NCBI RefSeq assembly: GCF_030272895.1
Contig: NZ_JALRNF010000064.1
Span: forward strand, 1 to 18,569
Source: Pseudomonas sp. BGr12
Lineage (GTDB): Bacteria; Pseudomonadota; Gammaproteobacteria; Pseudomonadales; Pseudomonadaceae
Direction of reading: 5' to 3'
DNA length: 18,569 bases
The position numbers and the translations under genes were made by a program. The notes below the pieces were generated by a model. That model was given only the letters and a program-made list of their open reading frames with translations, was not told the origin of the DNA and ran no database searches. Below are positions 1 to 6,930 of this stretch, piece after piece (positions within the stretch are counted from its first letter, which is position 1; every line of letters begins with the position of its first letter).

Positions 1-33
1 CAATGCCTTCAGACCCACCGAGCTGAGCCGATT
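1..33. other. Left edge, no assignable gene
   Basis: This short stretch precedes a dispersed repeat. A plus-strand gene could end at a TGA at 24-26, in the frame that reads M-P-S-D-P-P-S before the stop, but too little of it is inside the window to support a call. Confidence 0.2.
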
Positions 34-75
34 GCGACTGCTGCGCAGCCGATCGCAGGCTGCGCCAGCTCCCAC
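34..75 (+). repeat. 42-nt dispersed REP-like repeat, copy 1
   Basis: This 42-nt element starts GCGACTGCTGCGCAG and ends CGCCAGCTCCCAC. It matches 14252-14293 at 37 of 42 positions by eye. It holds a short inverted repeat (GCTGCGCAGC) followed by a GATCGCAGGC box. It is a different family from the GGAGCGGGCTTG repeats elsewhere in the window. It lies just downstream of the acyl-CoA ligase gene. The family assignment (REP-like intergenic palindrome) is inferred from its copy number and placement. Confidence 0.6.
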
Positions 76-97
76 AAAGACAGTTGTTCCCACACGA

Positions 98-1771
98 TCA
101 GGGCAACTGCAATTCCTCGATGCTGATCTCGCGCATGCGGAATTTCTGCACCTTGCCCGTCACCGTCATCGGGAACTGGTCGACGAAGCGGAAGTAACGC
201 GGCACCTTGAAGTGGGCGATGCGTGCCCGGGCCCAGTCGCGCAACTGTTCCTCGTCCGGGCCTTCGCCCGGGTGCAGCCTGATCCAGGCGACGATCTCCT
301 CACCATAGCGGGCGCAGGGAATGCCGATGACCTGGACATCGGCCACCGCCGGATGGGTCAGGAAGAACTCTTCCAGCTCCCTCGGATAGATGTTCTCACC
401 GCCACGAATGATCATGTCCTTGCTGCGCCCGACAATGCGCACGTAGCCCTGCTCGTCCATGCACGCCAGGTCGCCGGTGTGCATCCAGCCGTCCTCGTCG
501 ATGCTGTCGGCGCTGGCCACCGGGTTATTCCAGTAACCGAGCATGACGCTGTAGCCACGGGTGCACAGTTCGCCGACCTCGCCACGGGGCACGCACTGCC
601 CGGCCGTGTCGATGATCTTGCTTTCAAGGTGCGGCTGGGTGCGCCCGACGCTGGTCACGCGCAGCTCCAGGTCATCGTCGGGGCCGGTCTGCAGGGACAC
701 CGGGCTGGTCTCGGTCATGCCGTAGGCAATCTGCACCTCGCTCATGTGCAGTTCATCGATCACCCGGCGCATGACTTCGATCGGGCAGTTGGCCCCCGCC
801 ATGATGCCGGTGCGCAGGCTGGACAGGTCGAAGCTGTCGCGCTGGGGATGATCCAGCTCGGCAATGAACATGGTCGGCACCCCATACAGCGCGGTGGCCT
901 TTTCCTCGGCCACCGCCTGCAGGGTGGCCAGCGGATCGAAGGCGTCGCCAGGATAGATCAGGGTGGAGCCATGGGTCAGGCAGCCGAGGTTGGCCATGAC
1001 CATGCCGAAGCAGTGGTACAGCGGCACCGGTACCACCAGGCGGTCGTGCTCGGTCAGGCCCAGGCTTTCGCCGACCATGTAGCCGTTGTTGAGGATGTTG
1101 TAATGACTGAGGGTCGCGCCCTTGGGAAAGCCGGTGGTGCCGGAGGTGTACTGGATATTGATCGGTTCGTCGCAATTCAGGCTGGCCTGGCGCGCTGCCA
1201 GGTCCTCGACGCTGACCGCCGCGGCCCGTTCCTGCAAGGCTGCCCAGGACAGGAAGCCCGCCGGTGGCTCGTTGGCCAGGCTGACCACCCCGCGCAATTC
1301 GGGCAGGTGCTCGCACGCCAGTTCACCGGGACTGCTGGTCGCCAGCCCGGGTGCCAGCTCCAGCAGCATGGCGTGGTAGTCGGAAGTCTTGAAGGCATCG
1401 GCACAGATCACCCAACGACAGCCCGACTGGCTCAGCGCGTATTCCAGCTCGTTGCTGCGGTAGGCCGGGTTGATGTTGACCAGGATGGCGCCGATCTTGG
1501 CACTGGCGAACTGGGTGATGCACCATTGGGCGCAGTTGGGTGCCCAGATGCCCAGGCGGTCGCCGCGCGCAAGACCCAGGGCCATCAGCGCCCGGGCGTG
1601 ACGCTCGACCGCCTCGGCCAGGGTCTGCCAGCTGTAGCGCAGCCCCTGGTGCCGGACCACCAGCGCCTCGCGCCGGGCAAAGCGCGAAACGGTGAGGTCG
1701 AAGGCCCCTCCGATGCACATCTCGAGCAGCTGAGTGTCCTGCCGCCCCTGGGTATAGCTCTGCGTGTTCAT
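98..1771 (-). CDS. Acyl-CoA ligase (AMP-binding, ACSF2/FadD-like)
   Basis: This 557-aa protein is an adenylate-forming ligase that activates a carboxylic acid with ATP and CoA. The family motifs are all present: the P-loop [11 protein letters not shown] (208-218), YGMTETSPV (350-358), HTGDL (431-435), [18 protein letters not shown] (448-465) and the C-terminal catalytic lysine in TVTGKVQ (K540). Its length and N-terminus resemble medium- or long-chain fatty acyl-CoA ligases rather than the shorter phenylacetate-CoA ligase PaaK. The start is placed at MNTQSY because longer versions would read through the REPIN upstream; an A-rich AAGAGAAC lies just before this ATG. It is the last gene of the qhpADCB strand, 197 bp after qhpB, so it is probably co-transcribed and would convert the acid from amine oxidation to its CoA ester (inference). 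Its exact substrate is unknown. Confidence 0.9.
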   Translation of the reverse strand: MNTQSYTQGRQDTQLLEMCIGGAFDLTVSRFARREALVVRHQGLRYSWQTLAEAVERHARALMALGLARGDRLGIWAPNCAQWCITQFASAKIGAILVNINPAYRSNELEYALSQSGCRWVICADAFKTSDYHAMLLELAPGLATSSPGELACEHLPELRGVVSLANEPPAGFLSWAALQERAAAVSVEDLAARQASLNCDEPINIQYTSGTTGFPKGATLSHYNILNNGYMVGESLGLTEHDRLVVPVPLYHCFGMVMANLGCLTHGSTLIYPGDAFDPLATLQAVAEEKATALYGVPTMFIAELDHPQRDSFDLSSLRTGIMAGANCPIEVMRRVIDELHMSEVQIAYGMTETSPVSLQTGPDDDLELRVTSVGRTQPHLESKIIDTAGQCVPRGEVGELCTRGYSVMLGYWNNPVASADSIDEDGWMHTGDLACMDEQGYVRIVGRSKDMIIRGGENIYPRELEEFFLTHPAVADVQVIGIPCARYGEEIVAWIRLHPGEGPDEEQLRDWARARIAHFKVPRYFRFVDQFPMTVTGKVQKFRMREISIEELQLP

Positions 1772-1778
1772 GGTGTTC

Positions 1779-1791
1779 TCTTGTTCTTGTT
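1779..1791 (-). promoter_or_regulatory. Hfq/Crc-type CA motif before the ligase gene
   Basis: On the minus strand the leader reads AACAAGAACAAGA, a continuous AAnAAnAAnAAnA pattern that ends 7 nt before the ATG, where the ribosome binds. Hfq with Crc binds A-rich AAnAAnAA tracts in catabolic mRNAs of Pseudomonas and blocks translation while preferred carbon sources are present. The motif is seen directly; its function is inferred from that known mechanism. Confidence 0.5.
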
Positions 1792-1824
1792 GTGCGGGTG
1801 AATGGCGACCTGGAGGCACCACCG

Positions 1825-1924
1825 GCCCCTGTAGGAGCGGGCTTGCCCCGCGATGCGATGTAACTGACTGATCGCAATCGCGGGGCAAGCCCGCTCCCAC
1901 AAAGATAGTTGCTCCCACAGGGGA
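1825..1924. repeat. REPIN (paired inverted REP) between qhpB and the ligase gene
   Basis: A left arm GTAGGAGCGGGCTTGCCCCG at 1831-1850 is mirrored by CGGGGCAAGCCCGCTCCCAC at 1881-1900, around a spacer of about 30 nt. An outer GGCCCCTGTAGGAGC (from 1824) is echoed by GCTCCCACAGGGG at 1911-1923. This is the standard P. putida REP architecture. The transcript would fold into a long stem here, which could lower expression of the ligase gene relative to qhpB or act as partial terminator. Confidence 0.85.
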
Positions 1925-1968
1925 CCTGGAGGTAACAGCAGTCCCCTGTGGAAGCCTGCGATAGCGGC

Positions 1969-3093
1969 TTAGCGGATGAACACCTGGGTGGTGCTGGTCG
2001 ACATGTCGCCGCCTGGCAACTTGATGTTCTTGACCTTCTCCAGGCTCTGCGGATCGAACACCGCAATATCATTGAAGGTCCCTGCCAGGTACAGCTTGCT
2101 GCCCTTCTTGTTGAAGGCGACGCAGTAGTAGGTGTGCTCCAGGTTCGCGGCCTTGATCAGCTTGCGCTCCTTGATATCGTAGCGGGCCAGGCGGTTGAGC
2201 ACCCCGTACATCTGGTTCTCGTCCTGGGGCGAGCGCAGCCCGGTGAAGTACAACTCGGTCAGCGAGGCGAACTCACGGTAGCTGCTCTTGCCGGTCTTGA
2301 GGTCGATGCTCAGGTAGCCGTACATCGGCTCGGCCGTGGCCGGGTCCTGTTTGTCGTCGGTAAAGCGCGACACGGTGTAGAGCATGGTGAAATCATGCTG
2401 CGCGGTCTGGTGCGGCCAGAAGTACAGCACGTCCGGGGCGCTGAAGCCCGGGCGTTTCCAGTTGCGCAGCGGCAGGGCCACCTCGTACTTGCCGGTCTTG
2501 ACGTCCATCTTGTAGATGTCGGCGCCGGCGACGAACAGGCTGCCATCGTCCGCCGCCCGCATCAGGTAGACCTGGCGCGGCATGGGGAAGCTGCGTACCG
2601 GCTTGGCGTCCTGGCCGTCGGCGGTGCTGAACACTTCCAGGCGCGGCGGCTTGACCACGTAGTGATCGTTCAGGCGCTGGGTCGGGTTGACCGTGGCGTA
2701 CACTTCCTTGCCGTCGGGGCTGATGGCAAAGGAATACATCGAACGCCCCACCTCGCCCGGGGTGCTCGACAGGCTGGCGTGGAACACCGACTGGCAGGTG
2801 TCCAGGTCGATGCCGTACAGGTCGCCATAGTGGTTGTTGAGCACATAGGCGGTTCGGTTGTCCGGCGCCATCATGGCGGTGCCGGGCCCGAAGGCGTCCG
2901 GCAGCTTGCAGCTCTTGTAGACCTCGTCGCTGGCCAGGTCGATCACGTGCAGGTTGTTCGGGTAGTTGGTGACGATCATGTACTCATGACCGGCCTTGAG
3001 CGCAGGCGCGCTGCTGTCGGCGGCCCAGGTGCCGACACTGGCGGCAGAGGCGGCGACGGTGAACGCCAGTTGTGCGAAAACTCCAGCTTTCAT
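1969..3093 (-). CDS. qhpB: Quinohemoprotein amine dehydrogenase, beta subunit
   Basis: This 374-aa precursor becomes the periplasmic beta subunit of the CTQ-containing amine dehydrogenase. An N-terminal signal peptide is clear ([16 protein letters not shown] through VGTWA, cleavage near residue 24-25). The rest consists of repeated beta-rich segments of YVTN/propeller type, for example [34 protein letters not shown] and [17 protein letters not shown], as expected for the seven-bladed propeller that carries the gamma subunit and helps form the active site. The start has an AAGGGG ribosome site. The gene follows qhpC by 31 bp in the order A-D-C-B, which is the order known in Paracoccus and P. 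putida. Family and context agree, so the call is firm. Confidence 0.95.
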   Translation of the reverse strand: MKAGVFAQLAFTVAASAASVGTWAADSSAPALKAGHEYMIVTNYPNNLHVIDLASDEVYKSCKLPDAFGPGTAMMAPDNRTAYVLNNHYGDLYGIDLDTCQSVFHASLSSTPGEVGRSMYSFAISPDGKEVYATVNPTQRLNDHYVVKPPRLEVFSTADGQDAKPVRSFPMPRQVYLMRAADDGSLFVAGADIYKMDVKTGKYEVALPLRNWKRPGFSAPDVLYFWPHQTAQHDFTMLYTVSRFTDDKQDPATAEPMYGYLSIDLKTGKSSYREFASLTELYFTGLRSPQDENQMYGVLNRLARYDIKERKLIKAANLEHTYYCVAFNKKGSKLYLAGTFNDIAVFDPQSLEKVKNIKLPGGDMSTSTTQVFIR

Positions 3094-3104
3094 GCGGTTT
3101 CCCC

Positions 3105-3117
3105 TTGTTGTTCTTGT
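3105..3117 (-). promoter_or_regulatory. Hfq/Crc-type CA motif overlapping the qhpB ribosome site
   Basis: The minus-strand leader reads ACAAGAACAACAAGGGG, so an AAGAACAACAA (AAnAAnAAnAA) tract runs straight into the GGGG of the qhpB ribosome site, 11 nt before the ATG. This matches the A-rich tracts bound by Hfq-Crc in Pseudomonas catabolic genes. The function is inferred. Confidence 0.5.
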
Positions 3118-3124
3118 CGGCCGG

Positions 3125-3448
3125 TCACTTGTCTTTCGGGAACACGGTGCCGAGGTTGCGCCAGTCGTCCTGGGAGTTGGTGGCCTGGGCGTTCCAGTCC
3201 TGGTAGGTGCTCATCATGTCGGGCACCTGGGCCGGCCACCAGCACGGGTCGGAGCAGCCATAAAGGTCGGCCTCCATCGGCTGGCACAGCGAGCTGACGC
3301 CCCCGAAGGCATCCACTTCCCAGCCCGGGTCGGTGGTGGCGGTGCAACCGGCCACGGCGCTCATGGCCACCACTTCCTCGACACGGTCCTGGGCGACTGC
3401 TTGCTCAAGAATCTGGGCTTTGTTGTTCAGCGGCTTGAGGTGTTTCAT
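3125..3448 (-). CDS. qhpC: Amine dehydrogenase gamma subunit precursor (CTQ peptide)
   Basis: This 107-aa precursor supplies the catalytic cofactor. A 28-residue leader ([16 protein letters not shown]... ending EEVVA) is followed by a 79-residue core starting MSAVAGC. In core numbering all residues known to be modified in the P. putida enzyme are present: C7-E16, C27-D33 and C41-D49 for the thioether crosslinks, and C37 with W43 for cysteine tryptophylquinone (precursor C35, E44, C55, D61, C69, D77, C65, W71). The leader has no secretion signal, in keeping with cytoplasmic maturation followed by cleavage by QhpE and export by QhpF. The start lies 1 nt after the qhpD stop (TGACATG), which implies translational coupling of substrate and maturase. 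The protein is so small and crosslinked that the call rests on the residue pattern, which is decisive. Confidence 0.97.
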   Translation of the reverse strand: MKHLKPLNNKAQILEQAVAQDRVEEVVAMSAVAGCTATTDPGWEVDAFGGVSSLCQPMEADLYGCSDPCWWPAQVPDMMSTYQDWNAQATNSQDDWRNLGTVFPKDK

Positions 3449-3449
3449 G

Positions 3450-4880
3450 TCAGTGTGCCTTGCGCGGAGTGATGTAGTGGCTGATGAAGGCCGGGTTGGC
3501 GGCCATGATGCGGCTGTAGACTTCGATACCGAAGTCGACCCAGTCGCGCATCAGTTCACAGTAGTGATAGGTCGGGTGGGTCGGATCGCCATAGCGGGCA
3601 TAGCTTTCGTGGTAGCAACCGCCCGAGCACAGGTTGCGGATGCGGCAGCTGTCGCAACCGGTGCCGCTACGGTCCAGGCGCTGGGACAGGAAGTCGTTGA
3701 GCTCCACCTGTTTCACCCCGCTGTGCACGTTGCCGAAGGTCGGCAGGCTGGAGCCGGTGAAGCGGTGGCAGAGGTTCAGCTCACCCTGGTGGTCGACCGC
3801 CAGCATCTTCAGGCCGGCACCGCATGGCAGGGCTTTCTTGTGCCCTTCATGGATGTCGGTAATCAGCTGGTGCAGGTTGGAGAAGCCGATATTGCGGTGC
3901 TCCAGCGCCGCTTCCAGGTAACGCCGGCCCAGGGCCTTCATGTTGGCGAAGACCTCGACCAGCTCGCCGGCGCTGAGGTTGAAGTCGGCCATGTCGCCCG
4001 AGGTCACCGGGGCAAAGCCCACTTCGGCAAAGCCCATCTCGTTGAACAGGTGGTTCCAGATGGTCTCGACATCGGTGATACCCCGGGTCAGGGTCACCCG
4101 CGCCCCGACCGGACGGCTGTCATAGCGCGACAGCAGCATGTCGGCCTTGCGCCGGACCACGTCGTAGGTGCCCTGCCCGCCGACCGTGATGCGGTTGCGG
4201 TCATGCACGGTCTTGGGCCCGTCGATGCTCACCGACAGCCCGAAGCGATGGGCATTGAGCCAGTCGACGATCTCTTCGGTGAGCAGCGTGGCATTGGTGG
4301 TCATGACGAACTCGACCTGCTTGCCCAGTTCGGCGAAGCGCCGTTCGCAATAGCCGACCATGTGCTCGATCAGCGGCCGGTTGGACAGTGGCTCGCCACC
4401 GAAGAACACCACGGTGTAGCGGGTCTCGTCCGGCGACTCCTTGAGCAGCATCTCCACCGAGGATTCGGCGGTGGCGACGCTCATTTTCTTGCCGGCCGAG
4501 GGCTTGTCCAGGTCTTCCTTGTAGCAATAGCTGCAGCTGAGGTTGCAGCCGGTGTTGACGTTCAGTACCACGGTGTTCAACGCCGTGCGCTCGACGCGCG
4601 TCAGGCCGATTTCCGGGGTCAGCGGCGAGCCGTCGCTGACCACTTCCAGGGCCATCAGCTCGCGCAGGGTGTCGATGACGTCCTGGCCGGCGAAGTGGGG
4701 CTCAAGACGTTGCAGCAACTCTTCGGACGAACAGCCCTGCTCGCGCAAGGCATCGATGATCCCGCCGGTCACCGCGTCAGTGGCAAACAGCGAGCTGCTG
4801 GGTATATGGAACAGCATGCGGTCGGCATCCACCTGCACTTCATGCAGGTTGCGCTCGACCAGATTCAATTGTGCGCCCAT
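3450..4880 (-). CDS. qhpD: Radical SAM/SPASM maturase forming gamma-subunit thioether crosslinks
   Basis: This 476-aa cytoplasmic enzyme installs the three intrapeptidyl Cys-to-Asp/Glu thioether bonds in QhpC. The radical SAM cluster motif is C112-x3-C116-x2-C119 ([12 protein letters not shown]), followed by GGEP (161-164) for SAM binding. A C-terminal SPASM domain supplies cysteines for auxiliary Fe-S clusters: C353, C371, C409, C412, C418, C422 and C441, with the typical [17 protein letters not shown] block. The N-terminal 90 residues, before the barrel, would contain the peptide-recognition region. A strong GGGAGG ribosome site precedes the ATG. The gene lies between qhpA (73 bp upstream) and qhpC (1 bp downstream). 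Family, motifs and neighbours agree. Confidence 0.96.
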   Translation of the reverse strand: MGAQLNLVERNLHEVQVDADRMLFHIPSSSLFATDAVTGGIIDALREQGCSSEELLQRLEPHFAGQDVIDTLRELMALEVVSDGSPLTPEIGLTRVERTALNTVVLNVNTGCNLSCSYCYKEDLDKPSAGKKMSVATAESSVEMLLKESPDETRYTVVFFGGEPLSNRPLIEHMVGYCERRFAELGKQVEFVMTTNATLLTEEIVDWLNAHRFGLSVSIDGPKTVHDRNRITVGGQGTYDVVRRKADMLLSRYDSRPVGARVTLTRGITDVETIWNHLFNEMGFAEVGFAPVTSGDMADFNLSAGELVEVFANMKALGRRYLEAALEHRNIGFSNLHQLITDIHEGHKKALPCGAGLKMLAVDHQGELNLCHRFTGSSLPTFGNVHSGVKQVELNDFLSQRLDRSGTGCDSCRIRNLCSGGCYHESYARYGDPTHPTYHYCELMRDWVDFGIEVYSRIMAANPAFISHYITPRKAH

Positions 4881-4919
4881 GGCGACCTCCCGATGTGCAT
4901 CCCGATCTACGTGGCTAAC

Positions 4920-4937
4920 CGGGCGCCGTAGCGCCCG
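4920..4937 (-). other. Intercistronic hairpin between qhpA and qhpD
   Basis: A 7-bp perfect stem (CGGGCGC / GCGCCCG) closes a CGTA tetraloop in the 73-bp gap after the qhpA stop. No U-tract follows on the minus strand, so it is not a classical terminator. It may protect the upstream qhpA message from 3' decay, or slow readthrough, so that the structural subunit is made in excess of the maturase (inference). Confidence 0.5.
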
Positions 4938-4953
4938 TGCGGATCACGGCCGC

Positions 4954-6519
4954 TTACGGCAGCGGTGGGTTGTTCCAGCGCTGGACGGTGACGATCAGGT
5001 GGCCTTCGCCCTGCTGTCCGCCGTCTTCGAGCTTGGCGATCACTTTCAGGTTGCCGGCGTTGTTGGTCATCATCCGCCGCTCGGGGTTGGGCCCGGCGCC
5101 ACCGGGCAGGAAGACGCCGTTGTCCTGCATTTTTCCTGCGTATTTGACGTCTTCGTCCTCCTTGGCCCTTTCGTCGAAAGGCTCCACCGTCCAGCTGGCC
5201 GGCAGGTAGCCGATGCGCAGCGGCTCGCCCTTGGCGTCCTTGCCCCAGGCCTCGGCCTCGAAGCGGCCCTGGACCTTCGGCGTGCTGCCGCCGTTCTCGC
5301 CGATGCGGGCAATGGAGAAGGCCGGCACCACTTTGACTTGCTCGACCTTGTCGTACACGGTGAGGTTCACGCCTTTGAGCGCGCCCTGGCTGACTTCGCG
5401 CACACCCGGCGCGGCATCCTTGGCGGCACGGGCCTTGACCCGTACCTGGTTGGCGCCGGACGCCAGCACCTGGGTGACTTCGATACCGGCGCCCAGGTCC
5501 GGCTTGCCCGACAGGCCACTGCCCACCAGGGTCAGCTCGACCTCGCTGCCGGCCTTGATGAACGACGGTTGTACCGCCAGCAGGCGCGCCTTGCCCTCCT
5601 TCACCGCGGTGAAGTCCAGGCCGCGCTCGTCATGCTCGGCCTCGAACATGCGCCCTTTCATCTCGCCGTCCAGTGCGGCGAACACCTGGCGCATGCTGGT
5701 GTCGCCGATCTTGACGTTGCCGCGCCATTCGTAGCCGTTGTAGAGAATCGCCGAGCCACTGCCCTGGAACGGCGTGCCGTCGGCGTATTGGCCCTTGAGC
5801 TCGACCTTGAAGCCATCGCCCTCGGCACCAGCAATGCTCATCACACCGCGTACGTCACCCTTGGTCAGCATATGGCCGCTGAAGGCCCACTGACCCGCCA
5901 GCACTTCGGCCTTGGGTTTGGCTTTCTGCCAGTCGGCCCAGGCCGGGGTGTCGAAGGCGAAGCGCTTGGCCAGCTCCGGCACCATTTCATTCAGGGCGAT
6001 CGGCAGCCAGTCGCGGTCGCGCGCCTGGGCCTGGTATTCCAGCGACGGCCATTGGCCCAGGTGGAAGTTGACCAGGTGTTCCCACTCCTTGGCCGGGCGC
6101 CGCTGCAGGGCGACCCGTGCGCCGGAGTGACAGCGGCCGCAGGTCTGGCTGAGTTTGTCGTCGAACTGCTCGACCGTATTCAGGCGCCGCTCCATGGCGT
6201 AGCGCACGCCTTCGGTTTCGCTGGGCGCCAGGCCCTGCCGGTCGGCCAGGTACTTGACCAGGGTGCGGCGCTCCTCATCGCTGATCTGCAGGCCATGCAT
6301 GACCTGCATGCGACCGATGCTCATCAGCCAGCCTTCCGGGGTCTTGCGCTGGTGGCTGATGCGGCTGTACGTGTCATTGCCTTCCGCAATGTGACAGCCC
6401 ATGCACTTGGTCTGCAGCAGGTTGGCGCCAGGCTCTGCGGCCTGGGCCTGGGCGCACAGCAAGGCGGCGGCGATCAGCGCCAGGCGGCTGGTGTGTCGCC
6501 GGAGTCGAGTCATTCTCAA
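4954..6519 (-). CDS. qhpA: Quinohemoprotein amine dehydrogenase, alpha subunit (di-heme)
   Basis: This 521-aa precursor is the periplasmic large subunit that passes electrons from the CTQ cofactor through two c-type hemes to azurin or a cytochrome. A signal peptide ends near residue 27 (ALLCAQAQA). Two heme-binding motifs are visible, CMGCH (39-43) and CGRCH (127-131), in the N-terminal cytochrome domain; the remaining 350 residues are beta-rich and match the domain layout known for this family. Start choice: a GGAGG lies 7 nt before a TTG at 6519 and 13 nt before an in-frame ATG at 6513, so the TTG is favoured by spacing; both give the same mature protein. It is the first gene of the qhpADCB operon, with a sigma-54 promoter just upstream. 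Cytochrome c maturation genes are not in the window. Confidence 0.96.
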   Translation of the reverse strand: MRMTRLRRHTSRLALIAAALLCAQAQAAEPGANLLQTKCMGCHIAEGNDTYSRISHQRKTPEGWLMSIGRMQVMHGLQISDEERRTLVKYLADRQGLAPSETEGVRYAMERRLNTVEQFDDKLSQTCGRCHSGARVALQRRPAKEWEHLVNFHLGQWPSLEYQAQARDRDWLPIALNEMVPELAKRFAFDTPAWADWQKAKPKAEVLAGQWAFSGHMLTKGDVRGVMSIAGAEGDGFKVELKGQYADGTPFQGSGSAILYNGYEWRGNVKIGDTSMRQVFAALDGEMKGRMFEAEHDERGLDFTAVKEGKARLLAVQPSFIKAGSEVELTLVGSGLSGKPDLGAGIEVTQVLASGANQVRVKARAAKDAAPGVREVSQGALKGVNLTVYDKVEQVKVVPAFSIARIGENGGSTPKVQGRFEAEAWGKDAKGEPLRIGYLPASWTVEPFDERAKEDEDVKYAGKMQDNGVFLPGGAGPNPERRMMTNNAGNLKVIAKLEDGGQQGEGHLIVTVQRWNNPPLP

Positions 6520-6537
6520 GGTCAGACCTCCACGGTG

Positions 6538-6545
6538 TTGTTCTT
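6538..6545 (-). promoter_or_regulatory. Possible CA motif at the 5' end of the qhpA leader
   Basis: The minus strand reads AAGAACAACA here, which fits AAnAAnAA. It overlaps the transcription start predicted from the sigma-54 promoter (about 6543), so only part of it may be in the mRNA. It is weaker support for Hfq/Crc control than the tracts before qhpB and the ligase gene. Confidence 0.3.
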
Positions 6546-6554
6546 ATCGTTCTT

Positions 6555-6569
6555 GCACACTGGGTGCCG
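6555..6569 (-). promoter_or_regulatory. Sigma-54 promoter of qhpADCB
   Basis: Read on the minus strand the site is CGGCACCCAGTGTGCA. GG (6568-6567) and GC (6556-6555) are separated by exactly 10 nt, as required for the -24/-12 elements, and GGCAC and TGCA match the consensus TGGCAC-N5-TTGCA except for two bases. The start of transcription would be near 6543, leaving a leader of about 24 nt that contains the GGAGG ribosome site. An AcoR-type sigma-54 activator encoded in the same cluster supports the call. Confidence 0.7.
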
Positions 6570-6627
6570 TAGGTGCTTCTGCGAATGAGCAATACAGAAT
6601 CTGTGCCAATCTTCGCAAATTCTTTAT

Positions 6628-6640
6628 TTTCAATAGCTTG
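6628..6640 (+). promoter_or_regulatory. Possible IHF site on the qhpA side
   Basis: TTTCAATAGCTTG matches the IHF consensus WATCAANNNNTTR with one mismatch and sits in an AT-rich patch about 60 bp upstream of the qhpA -24 element. IHF often bends DNA between activator sites and sigma-54 promoters. This is a motif match only. Confidence 0.35.
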
Positions 6641-6695
6641 TGCGACGTAACGGGTGTTCTACCAGGTGTTGGGATCCACACCGGGCGTCTAAATT

Positions 6696-6798
6696 TGCGA
6701 CAGCCCGTTGCACCTTGAGACACGCGCCTCGCTCGCCACAAGCTTAGGCCAGCGCCGGACTGTTCCACGGCTGTCTCATGGCGTCTCAAACTGCTACA
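6696..6798. promoter_or_regulatory. Candidate shared activator-binding cluster (UAS)
   Basis: Five heptamers fit TGTnnCA or its complement TGnnACA: TGCGACA (6696), TGAGACA (6716), TGTTCCA (6761), TGTCTCA (6772) and TGCTACA (6792). TGAGACA and TGTCTCA are exact inverted copies of each other. The first pair and the last pair are both offset by 20 bp, and 6761/6772 by 11 bp, spacings near whole helical turns. The cluster lies between the two sigma-54 promoters, about 80-240 bp from each, where enhancer sites for the AcoR-type activator would be expected. That this activator binds here is inferred. Confidence 0.5.
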
Positions 6799-6845
6799 AC
6801 CCGAGCAATGCCCCGGTGCTCGATCTGATATTAATTGTTCTTTTA

Positions 6846-6858
6846 TATCAACAGGTTG
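6846..6858 (+). promoter_or_regulatory. IHF-like site upstream of the peaE promoter
   Basis: TATCAACAGGTTG is a full match to WATCAANNNNTTR. It is preceded by an AT-rich run (TTAATTGTTCTTTTATA) and lies 18 bp upstream of the -24 GG, between the heptamer cluster and the promoter, the usual place for a DNA bend in sigma-54 regulation. Confidence 0.55.
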
Positions 6859-6875
6859 AGTCGGTATTAAGGGCT

Positions 6876-6890
6876 TGGCATGGTGGTTGC
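6876..6890 (+). promoter_or_regulatory. Sigma-54 promoter of the aldehyde dehydrogenase gene
   Basis: TTGGCATGGTGGTTGC matches TGGCAC-N5-TTGCA closely: GG at 6877-6878 and GC at 6889-6890 are 10 nt apart. Transcription should start near 6902, which leaves a leader of about 29 nt before the ATG at 6931. The upstream in-frame ATG at 6880 lies inside the promoter and so cannot be the translation start. Confidence 0.8.
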
Positions 6891-6930
6891 GAAAGCGCCC
6901 TGCACATCCAATGACAAGAGGCGCCGCCCC

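Noticed and set aside
32..1801. 589-aa plus-strand open frame opposite the acyl-CoA ligase
   Set aside because: It starts inside the 42-nt repeat and is antisense to a gene with every adenylation motif.
3333..4931. 532-aa plus-strand open frame opposite qhpD
   Set aside because: It mirrors qhpD and has low-complexity H/Q/G/A-rich composition typical of the antisense frame of GC-rich genes; no domain, ribosome site or promoter is seen.
4543..6588. 681-aa plus-strand open frame opposite qhpA
   Set aside because: It overlaps the heme-binding gene in antisense and runs through its promoter; no family motif is seen.
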